This document shows positions 15,057-20,373 of a DNA stretch of 20,373 bases, piece by piece. Source of the DNA: Nostoc sp. CHAB 5834 (GTDB lineage: Bacteria; Cyanobacteriota; Cyanobacteriia; Cyanobacteriales; Nostocaceae); assembly GCA_020829485.1 (NCBI GenBank), contig JAIVFU010000113.1, forward strand, positions 1 through 20,373, in the 5' to 3' direction. A model generated the notes under the pieces. The model saw nothing but the letters and a program-made list of their open reading frames with translations, made no database searches and was not told the DNA's origin. The translations under genes and the position numbers were made by a program. Position 1 is the first letter of the stretch. Every line of letters starts with the position of its first letter.

Positions 15057-15113
15057 CTCGCCCGCATTTCTCACGCATGAGAAAAACGCAGGTTGAACTC
15101 TCTCACGGGCGAA
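15057..15113. repeat. Nested hairpin
   Basis: The inner stem TTTCTCA (15067-15073) and TGAGAAA (15078-15084) encloses a CGCA tetraloop. The outer arms CGCCCG (15059-15064) and CGGGCG (15106-15111) extend the structure. It immediately precedes the AT-rich heptads. Confidence 0.45.
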
Positions 15114-15167
15114 GTAATAAGTAATAAGTAATAAGTAAGATTAATTACTCATTACTCATTACTTATT
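15112..15167. repeat. AT-rich heptad repeats
   Basis: AAGTAAT occurs three times in tandem (15112-15132), then AAGTAAG, and after ATTAATT come ACTCATT twice and ACTTATT (15147-15167). The two halves are inverted with respect to each other and could unwind easily or form a hairpin. Heptad tandem repeats are a known feature of Nostoc genomes. Confidence 0.6.
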
Positions 15168-15288
15168 TAATTAATGAGATGTGGTGAGAAATCCAGGGAA
15201 ACCCTCTGCCCGTTGTGTCTGGCTTAGTTTAATTAAGAATGCATCGAATTGGTTTTATCGAACAGAATTCAGTCCTTCTGGAGCCAGA

Positions 15289-15309
15289 ATTCAGAATTGA
15301 ATTCTGAAT
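15289..15309. repeat. 21-bp palindrome
   Basis: ATTCAGAATT and AATTCTGAAT flank a single central G, a near-perfect odd-centred palindrome within GAATTC-rich repeat DNA. Confidence 0.55.
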
Positions 15310-15465
15310 CGATTTAGCGGATGAATATTGGTTTAAAACCTCGTCCCTCGTGGGCAAACTTGGCTGAAATTTTTTCCTCATTTAAACTCCATCCCTTCAT
15401 GGGTGGAGTATTCTGACTCCAGAATTGCTGACTCCAGCAGGACTTTTAATCTACTGGTTCTGGCC

Positions 15466-17076
15466 TTACAATAAGCGCAACTCATTCAAGAAATACCTGC
15501 TTGTTTTTTTACCTTCATTTTTCCAGTGATCCCAAGCAACCAGCACCTCATCCTCGCCCAAATCCTCCACAACTTCACCTCTGGCGTTATATAAGGTGTA
15601 GTAGGGATCAGCGTAGGCAACGATAGAACCGACTTGAATCAATTGAGGTGATTCAGCTTTTTGGGCTTTTGTGATTAAATCAGTCTCCTGGGTAGTAAGT
15701 TCAGCCCAGTAGTCTGCTTTTATCACCTGGTATTTTTCAGCTACCGCCCAAAACTCCTGCCATGTAAACTCAATACGTGCAAGTACTTGCCTAATTTCCC
15801 TAAGCGCCTGGGGTAATAGTTGTAATTGCTCCGTCCTTGTTGCGATCGCCTCCTGTGTGGGACTAGTACCCAAAATGAGAGCCGCCGCTTCAAGCGCCTG
15901 GGTGTTGTTCATGGCAACGCTTAGGTTTTTCAATGCCATGCCCATGAGCCGTAGACATTCAGTCGCATTTTCTTTGGGTGGTTCAAGAGCAAGAGTTCGC
16001 AAATCAATGGTTTTTTCTAACGCAAGTTTTACCTGCTTGTTCAAAACTTTGGTAGCCTGTTGCGTCATAGTATTTCCCCATTGTTGTTGAGGGCGTTCAA
16101 TTAGTGCGTGTTCTAGTTCCCCAATTCGTTGGTGGAGTTGCTGATTCTCTATCTTGAGATTTCTCAACCCTTCCATTTCATCCAATCGTTGCTGCAACTG
16201 AATGTTTTGCTCCTTTTGCTGGTTGTACAGTTGTTGCAAGGATTGGATTTGCTCACTTACTTGGGCTTCGGCTCTAGCTGACACTTCTGCTTGTAGCCCA
16301 ATTCTCAATTCCTGAGAGAGACGTTCTAACTCAAGCTTGTGTTGCTCTTTGAGCGCTGCGTAGGCGTAGCCCGTCGTAGACATCGCTTCGGCATATTCTT
16401 TGGGGTATCTACGCTCAGTCGAATCGGACACAATTGCGACATCCAAATCAGTGTTGTTTACCAGCAGTCTTTCACCATCAGAGAAGGTGACAATCTGCTG
16501 CGAATTATTCGGTGCGTCTGCTGAAATTACTCCTGATTCTCCATAACGGGGATGTGATGGTGAGGAAATTGTGACTTTCATGTTTTTGGGAACCAATGGT
16601 TCCTGATTTTTGGGAACCAATGGTTCCTGATGGAATTGCTTTCTTACTCTTGGCATTGGAGCAACAATATTAGCCGCAGCTGCGAAATCTGATTCGCTAG
16701 GCTCTGGGTTTAATGACAAAGCCAGTGAGATCGCAGCAATAAGTTTTTCTGGTTCTTTGGCTAACCTCAAAAGAGGACGGGCTTGGCGCTCATTTTTAAT
16801 CTGTGACCCCAACTCCCCTGCTGCAACAATAACTTTTGATGCTCCTAAGAGTTGATTTATACGCCGATAGCCACCATATACATGCAATTCGCCTTGGCAA
16901 TATTCTGAGAAATTTTTGTACCCAGCGATTCTGTACATCTGCTCGTCATGCATGATGCGAATCTGTTCTACTGCTTGCAACTCAAATTGGTATTGAGTAG
17001 CGAAGGTGTCTTTGATACTGCTGTTGAGATCATCGTAATGAAGTGCTCCTAAGCTTTCTCTATCTAGTGTCAGCAT
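15466..17076 (-). CDS. Coiled-coil plasmid protein (function unknown)
   Basis: This is a 536-aa protein. Residues 30-115 are helical with YKNFSEYCQGELHVYGGYRRINQLLGASKVI, which has the look of an HTH in plasmid DNA-binding proteins. Residues 165-215 and 484-535 look like two small SH3-like barrels (YGESGVISA...VTFSDGERLLV and IQVGSIVAYADPYY...DEVLVAWDHW). Residues 236-327 form a strong coiled coil (Gln/Glu/Leu heptads). The combination recalls KfrA-type nucleoid or partition accessory proteins, but I do not recognise a family. Two repeat-derived pieces are in frame: a tandem QEPLVPKN pair (149-164) and EAMSTTGYAYAALK (230-243). The ATG has AGGAGAG seven bases upstream. It lies upstream of, and on the same strand as, the replication gene, with the repeat-rich gap between them, so roles in replication or partition are plausible but inferred. 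Confidence 0.6.
   Translation of the reverse strand: MLTLDRESLGALHYDDLNSSIKDTFATQYQFELQAVEQIRIMHDEQMYRIAGYKNFSEYCQGELHVYGGYRRINQLLGASKVIVAAGELGSQIKNERQARPLLRLAKEPEKLIAAISLALSLNPEPSESDFAAAANIVAPMPRVRKQFHQEPLVPKNQEPLVPKNMKVTISSPSHPRYGESGVISADAPNNSQQIVTFSDGERLLVNNTDLDVAIVSDSTERRYPKEYAEAMSTTGYAYAALKEQHKLELERLSQELRIGLQAEVSARAEAQVSEQIQSLQQLYNQQKEQNIQLQQRLDEMEGLRNLKIENQQLHQRIGELEHALIERPQQQWGNTMTQQATKVLNKQVKLALEKTIDLRTLALEPPKENATECLRLMGMALKNLSVAMNNTQALEAAALILGTSPTQEAIATRTEQLQLLPQALREIRQVLARIEFTWQEFWAVAEKYQVIKADYWAELTTQETDLITKAQKAESPQLIQVGSIVAYADPYYTLYNARGEVVEDLGEDEVLVAWDHWKNEGKKTSRYFLNELRLL
16353..16389. repeat. Palindromic interspersed repeat inside the coiled-coil gene
   Basis: On the minus strand the sequence contains GATGTCTACGACGGGCTACG, part of the GCGATGTCTACGACGGGC... 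repeat seen widely in Nostoc. It is translated in frame as AMSTTGYAYAAL, at the junction between the second domain and the coiled coil. Confidence 0.6.
16583..16630. repeat. Tandem 24-bp repeat with internal palindrome in the coiled-coil gene
   Basis: Two perfect adjacent 24-bp copies (16583-16606 and 16607-16630) each contain the odd-centred palindrome GGAACCAATGGTTCC (16589-16603 and 16613-16627). They encode QEPLVPKN twice. The period is a multiple of three, so copy-number change would keep the frame. Confidence 0.8.
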
Positions 17077-17226
17077 ATTTCTCTCCTGTCATTATCACTA
17101 GGAGAGGTGTTTGAAAAAAATTTTGATGTCACCTTAATCCCGACACCAAGATGTATTCGGCATAAGTCATTTTTCACGATATTTTTCCCTGATAACTCGG
17201 TTTACAAGCTTCAGAGGGGGCTGTAT

Positions 17227-17276
17227 CAGTTATCAGTCAACAGTTGACAGTTATCAAAGACTCTGACTGATAACTG
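17227..17276. repeat. Perfect 13-bp inverted repeat
   Basis: CAGTTATCAGTCA (17227-17239) and TGACTGATAACTG (17264-17276) pair exactly around a 24-base loop that itself contains CAACAGTTGACAG. It belongs to the TTATCAGT repeats common in Nostoc and lies upstream of the coiled-coil gene. Confidence 0.65.
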
Positions 17277-17365
17277 GTAACTGGTAACTGTTACTCGCGC
17301 TGCTACTGCTTTTTGCTACGAAATTCGGGGTTTTTCTTAATTAAACTTAACTTTACCTAAAATTG

Positions 17366-17497
17366 ATGAATTTCGACAGGAAAAATTTGCCACCAAAAGT
17401 TCGACGTTCTGGTAACAACCCCTGTACAATAGGGGAAGCAGCGCCGGATAAACTCAGTCGGACATTTTTAGTGGTAATCTTAGTCGCCAAACTTTAA
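17366..17497 (+). CDS. Possible 43-aa small ORF
   Basis: An ATG-to-TAA frame begins MNFDRKNLPPKVRRSGNN and ends in a hydrophobic stretch (FLVVILVAKL). It has no Shine-Dalgarno, and the DNA contains a CCCCT/AGGGG stem. The basic start and hydrophobic end resemble small membrane peptides, but chance cannot be excluded. Confidence 0.2.
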   Translation: MNFDRKNLPPKVRRSGNNPCTIGEAAPDKLSRTFLVVILVAKL

Positions 17498-17559
17498 CGA
17501 CCACTGATTTTGTTCCTTCGAGATCAACCCCGCTCTGAGGTTATATGAAATTTAAGCCA

Positions 17560-17595
17560 CGCACGAAGCGCTACTCCTTAGTGGCGCTTTGTGCG
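17560..17595. terminator. Long stem overlapping the 3' end of the FinO-like gene
   Basis: CGCACGAAGCGCTACT (17560-17575) and AGTGGCGCTTTGTGCG (17580-17595) form a 16-bp stem with a CCTT loop. The two imperfect positions are G-U pairs only in a plus-strand RNA. The stem includes the stop codon and last codons (NAQSATKE) of the FinO-like gene. There is no strong T-tract on either side, so it may be a repeat element as well as a terminator. Confidence 0.5.
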
Positions 17596-18071
17596 TTAAA
17601 TTCTCGTACTGTTGTATCTTCACCTCCATACCTCCTTTCAATTAGCTTGATTTTACCTAACTTGTGGTCTTTCCGTATGTAGCCAGATTGTGCAACGTTT
17701 GTGTTTGACTCCTCTATATTTATCAGTGTTTGTTCCAGCTTACCCTGATTGGGTAATCGCTTTTTCAAGAAGCAGCACCGAAGGCAGAGGGCTTTTCTGC
17801 CTTGTGCTTGCGAAAAGAAAACTTGCATCTTGGGTAGCTCTAACACAAACCCAAGCTTAGTTGACTGACCAAGTTTGCCAGCGATTACTGTTAACCACTG
17901 TGGGTAATTACTGGTTACATCAGTCAGTCTCTTGTAAATCTTTGGTTTAACTGTGATTGTTGTGATGTGTCCATCACAGTTTAGATCAAACTGCTGCCAA
18001 GCGTTCTCTACGGTCTTGGGTTGTAGCCGTTCGTTGATTTTAATTGTGATTTCTAGTTTTCCTGCAATCAT
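17571..18071 (-). CDS. FinO-like fertility-inhibition family protein
   Basis: This is a 166-aa basic protein. Residues 1-95 (MIAGKLEITIKINERLQ, then QQFDLNCDGHITTITVKPKI, SNYPQWLTVIAGKLGQS and GFVLELPKMQVF) match a cyanobacterial family that databases label FinO-like fertility inhibition. FinO proteins bind RNA and control conjugation genes, although the cyanobacterial members are untested. The family usually ends shortly after the 'QVF' strand. The C-terminal 70 residues here are extra, with a Cys-rich start (CLRCCFLKKR), and they end in a repeat hairpin, so the tail may be acquired. It starts 11 bp after the NB-ARC stop with AGAGG seven bases before the ATG, so the two are probably one operon. 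With a coupling protein elsewhere in the window, a link to transfer control is possible. Confidence 0.5.
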   Translation of the reverse strand: MIAGKLEITIKINERLQPKTVENAWQQFDLNCDGHITTITVKPKIYKRLTDVTSNYPQWLTVIAGKLGQSTKLGFVLELPKMQVFFSQAQGRKALCLRCCFLKKRLPNQGKLEQTLINIEESNTNVAQSGYIRKDHKLGKIKLIERRYGGEDTTVREFNAQSATKE

Positions 18072-18082
18072 AGCTACCTCTT

Positions 18083-19189
18083 TTAAGATGCGTAGCTTGC
18101 CGCCGTAGGCATCGCTAATAGTTGTGAAGCATGAGATGTATGTACCAACCCTAGAGGATCTGTCGTAATATACTTTTTAATTACTGGTTGAAGAGTGAAA
18201 CTGATTTCTTTTGTAGTTGGGTCTTTACTACTTTCTATTAATGAATTTTTCTCAAGTCCTTCTAATGCTGTAATTAACTCTGATGTGGAAATAGATATTT
18301 TGTAAATTTGATTTAATTCAATTAATAATTTGTTGAAACTAATATATTGGAAATTTAAAACTATTTTATCTGCTAAATAAATCATGATTTGTCGCTGAAT
18401 ATTACTTAATACTTGACCAAAAACCTTATTGAGCATTTCTTGAAATCGACTACTAACGAGTGTAGTTGGATCTTGAAAGAATTTTTCTGTACTACTTGCA
18501 AAGAAGTGGTGAATTCGATTGGAAACTGCTTTTAGCTCTAACGGATTACCGCGATAAGTTTCAATTAATTGACTACACCGTTTTTCTTCATTGCACAATC
18601 CCAAAGCAGATAAAAACTGCATGGCAGCATCCGGATCTAAACCTTCAACCTTGAGATACTGAATAGGTCGATCAGCTTCTATCAGTACATCGAACTCATT
18701 AGGCCAAACTCGACTAGTCAAAAGCAAGCAGCTTTTATGCTGCTCCTCTACTAAGCGGCGAAAAAATAGTTTGTACTCTAGCCTCTCCTCCAAATTATTT
18801 GTCTGAAATAAGGCTTCACATTCATCCAATACTATGAAGTAGCGCTGTGATTGCAACTGCTTGATTAACACATTTTGCATTGCCTGAGTATATTTAGGTA
18901 AGCTTGGCTCAGGTTCTATGGGTTGAGTTAGCTCTATTAAATCGGCTATTAAGTCTTGAAGGAGTGGTGCATGGGACACCGATTTCCAAATTAAGCAATC
19001 AAATCTAGGTTGAGATTCTACGCTAAGTTCTGTTAATAGTTTTGCAGCTAATGCACTTTTACCAATACCCGCCACTCCTATGAGTGATACGCATCGCTGA
19101 TCGATTACTAATTCCTTTAGATTGGTCAGTTCCTTTGCTCGTCCATAAAAGCTGGATATGTCAGGCAGGTGACTTCCCATAACTTGCAC
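18083..19189 (-). CDS. NB-ARC (STAND) ATPase, truncated at both ends
   Basis: This 368-aa protein starts almost directly with the STAND core: FYGRAKEL, P-loop GVAGIGKSA (38-46), YFIVLDECEAL as Walker B, LLLTSRVW as the sensor strand, and GNPLELKAVS as the GxP motif, followed by a winged-helix segment to about residue 345. Cyanobacterial NB-ARC proteins normally have about 100 residues before FYGR (an effector-associated domain) and WD40 or TPR sensor repeats after. Both are missing. The last residues (LLAMPTAASYAS) are encoded by a palindromic interspersed repeat (18090-18116), so the 3' end was probably cut by it. The open frame continues upstream to 19342 without a good start; GTG 19189 and ATG 19180 are the candidates. 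Such ATPases act as oligomerising switches in signalling or phage defence, and this one looks like a remnant or a stand-alone switch. Confidence 0.65.
   Translation of the reverse strand: MQVMGSHLPDISSFYGRAKELTNLKELVIDQRCVSLIGVAGIGKSALAAKLLTELSVESQPRFDCLIWKSVSHAPLLQDLIADLIELTQPIEPEPSLPKYTQAMQNVLIKQLQSQRYFIVLDECEALFQTNNLEERLEYKLFFRRLVEEQHKSCLLLTSRVWPNEFDVLIEADRPIQYLKVEGLDPDAAMQFLSALGLCNEEKRCSQLIETYRGNPLELKAVSNRIHHFFASSTEKFFQDPTTLVSSRFQEMLNKVFGQVLSNIQRQIMIYLADKIVLNFQYISFNKLLIELNQIYKISISTSELITALEGLEKNSLIESSKDPTTKEISFTLQPVIKKYITTDPLGLVHTSHASQLLAMPTAASYAS
18090..18116. repeat. Palindromic interspersed repeat at the end of the NB-ARC gene
   Basis: The minus strand reads AGCGATGCCTACGGCGGCAA then GCTACGC, a well-known Nostoc-type unit, related to the one at 16353-16389. 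It supplies the last codons of the NB-ARC ORF. Confidence 0.6.
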
Positions 19190-19344
19190 TAGTCCGTTTG
19201 CAGAGGGTCTTTGCTTTCCAATTGACGCAGATAGAATAGGATACTTTTTAGTAACTTGCTCTAATAGAATACGCCGCAGTTTCTTTTTTCCAACCCGATG
19301 TCCACAGCCAATAGTTTCGGATAGTAAATCCGTATTGCTTAGTT
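19190..19344. other. Divergent junction between two truncated genes
   Basis: This 155-bp gap separates the NB-ARC gene (minus) from the kinase gene (plus). On the plus strand, in the kinase frame, it reads FRIVNPYCLV directly before the kinase ATG and is closed by a TAG at 19312-19314. Kinase-like sequence therefore extends past the apparent start. No strong promoter or Shine-Dalgarno was found. Confidence 0.5.
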
Positions 19345-20322
19345 ATGGATAAAATTGAGGGACAAAATTTGGAGCAATGGTTAGAGTCTAATAGCCAGAT
19401 TTCACAATCTCTAGCATTAGAATGGCTGCAACAATTAGTTGATATCCTTGACACAGTACACCGCTCTAATTTTTTTCACCGAGATATTAAGCCTTCTAAT
19501 ATAATTCTTCAGCCGAGTGGTCAACTTGCATTAGTTGATTTTGGTGCAGCACGGCAAGTAACTGACACTTACCTAGCAAAAGTTAGTGGAAGCGGAGGAA
19601 CTAGTACAGGTAGGGGAGGACGATATGAAATCACAGCTATCAGCACGCCTCTTTATTCTCCACTGGAGCAAGTTAATGGTAAAGCAGTACCCCAGTCGGA
19701 TTTCTACGCTTTGGGTCGGACTTTTGTCCATTTGCTTACTGCCACTCAACTAATTGATTTACCAACAGATAAAAAAACAGGAAACCTAATCTGGAGAAAT
19801 AAAGCATCGCAGATTGATAAACCTTTTGCTGATTTGATTGATGAATTAATGGCTCTCCTTCCAGGGCAGCGTCCGCAGACTACTGAAATAGTTTTGCAGC
19901 GATTAGAAAAACTGCCTCAGCAAATTAAAAATTATAGATTAGCTAATTCTAAGATATTTAGATTTAGCAAATATACATTAATGGGTTTAGTATTTGTTGG
20001 GGGGATATTTCTATCTATACCTATAGCAGCTAACTATTTAGTGGCTCAAGGAGAGAGAGATGAGGTAGCAAATGATTCTCAGAGCGCACAAGAGTATTTT
20101 GACTCAGCTATAAAAATCAATCCTGAAGTGAAAAATTATATTTCTAAATTTTATTTTGATAAAGCATCTCGTAGCACTCAAAAACTGCGAGATGCAAAAA
20201 AATATTATGAGTTATCGATAAAATATAATAATCAAGATGTAGACACTTATAACCCACATTCCGCACTTCAATTTGAAGTACAAAGAGATTACATAATGAG
20301 AAAAGCAAAAAAATCAGGATGA
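19345..20322 (+). CDS. Ser/Thr protein kinase lacking its N-lobe
   Basis: This 325-aa protein begins inside the hinge of a Hanks-type kinase (MDKIEGQNLEQWLES). It then has the C-lobe motifs HRDIKPSNI, VDFGAARQV (the DFG), SPLEQ in the APE position and SDFYALGRTFVHLL. The glycine loop, catalytic Lys and alpha-C Glu of the N-lobe are missing, so ATP binding should be abolished. After the kinase part comes one membrane helix (about residues 210-232, YTLMGLVFVGGIFLSIPIAA) and a TPR-like repeat (NDSQSAQEYFDSAIKIN, then KKYYELSIKYN). The in-frame bases just upstream still encode FRIVNPYCLV, stopped by a TAG at 19312, so the 5' end was probably lost by rearrangement or mutation. It could be a pseudogene or a kinase-like scaffold. 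No Shine-Dalgarno precedes the ATG. Confidence 0.65.
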   Translation: MDKIEGQNLEQWLESNSQISQSLALEWLQQLVDILDTVHRSNFFHRDIKPSNIILQPSGQLALVDFGAARQVTDTYLAKVSGSGGTSTGRGGRYEITAISTPLYSPLEQVNGKAVPQSDFYALGRTFVHLLTATQLIDLPTDKKTGNLIWRNKASQIDKPFADLIDELMALLPGQRPQTTEIVLQRLEKLPQQIKNYRLANSKIFRFSKYTLMGLVFVGGIFLSIPIAANYLVAQGERDEVANDSQSAQEYFDSAIKINPEVKNYISKFYFDKASRSTQKLRDAKKYYELSIKYNNQDVDTYNPHSALQFEVQRDYIMRKAKKSG

Positions 20323-20373
20323 TTAAGAAATAGACTACTGAACGAATATATTTTGAAAAACAAATAATCAAAT

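Larger units (their letters stand above)
14900..15465. other. Repeat-rich region upstream of the replication gene (origin candidate)
   Basis: No gene seen. The order is: a GAATTCAG repeat end (14950), palindromic repeat debris (14970-15060), a nested hairpin (15057-15113), AT-rich heptads (15112-15167), a GAATTC-rich stretch with a 21-bp palindrome (15289-15309), and CTCCATCCC/GGGTGGAG arms (about 15388-15410). Its position beside a Rep gene makes it a reasonable place for an origin, though no clear iterons were found. Confidence 0.4.
17077..17570. other. Intergenic region with hairpins and a small ORF
   Basis: This 494-bp gap contains a perfect 13-bp inverted repeat (17227-17276), a GGTAACT-type tandem run, a CCCCT/AGGGG stem (17419-17435), a 43-codon ORF (17366-17497) and a long stem at its right edge (17560-17595). 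The region 17360-17500 is less AT-rich than its surroundings. No RNA family was recognised. Confidence 0.5.

Noticed and set aside
15112..15167. CRISPR-like short repeats
   Set aside because: The units are contiguous heptads without spacers, which fits tandem repeats and not a CRISPR array.
17400..17570. tmRNA, 6S RNA or group II intron end
   Set aside because: The stems and sequence did not show the conserved landmarks of any of these RNAs.

Overview
The window looks like part of a plasmid from a filamentous, heterocyst-forming cyanobacterium of the Nostoc/Anabaena type. This rests on the AT-rich base composition, six copies of the HIP1 octamer GCGATCGC (from 3333, 9726, 10519, 11209, 14705 and 15842), many short palindromic interspersed repeats of the kind common in Nostoc, and the gene families present: a CyRepA1-type replication protein, DUF3854/TOPRIM proteins, a VirD4/TraG-like coupling protein, a cyanobacterial NB-ARC ATPase and a cyanobacterial Ser/Thr kinase. 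No tRNA, rRNA, CRISPR array or intact insertion sequence was seen.

Left part, 200-4120, plus strand: a tightly packed transfer-type operon. It encodes a coupling ATPase, a short protein with a degenerate relaxase (MobA/VirD2-like) fold, a small unknown protein, and a helicase-less paralogue of the N-terminal half of the replication protein further right. C-rich/G-rich repeat arms follow at the convergent end.

4341-7306, minus strand, read right to left: a protein with a possible BRO-N-like N-terminus, a ParA/TraL-type ATPase with a long acidic N-terminal extension, then after about 200 bp an orphan histidine kinase overlapping a tiny membrane protein. This cluster is the least familiar part of the window. 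7789-8442 is a lipoprotein, and 8948-9664 is a protein ending in a possible winged helix. Both are surrounded by repeat-rich non-coding DNA.

9665-11568: a non-coding stretch with the second copy of a repeat block also found at the left edge, then a Xer-like tyrosine recombinase behind an inverted/direct repeat cluster, and a very small ORF. 11495-14845 on the minus strand is the CyRepA1-like replication protein, the probable replicon core. Its upstream region (14846-15465) holds AT-rich heptad repeats, hairpins and a 21-bp palindrome, and is the best candidate for an origin.

15466-17076 on the minus strand is a coiled-coil plasmid protein. Next come a FinO-like protein (17571-18071) and an NB-ARC ATPase (18083-19189), apparently co-transcribed on the minus strand. 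Divergent from them, 19345-20322 encodes the C-lobe, membrane anchor and TPR-like tail of a Ser/Thr kinase that has lost its N-lobe.

A theme across the window is that interspersed repeats lie in frame inside, or at the ends of, at least five proteins (DUF3854 protein, CyRepA1, coiled-coil protein, FinO-like protein, NB-ARC protein). Repeats therefore appear to be reshaping plasmid genes. Functional assignments are from motif reading only; no database search was possible.
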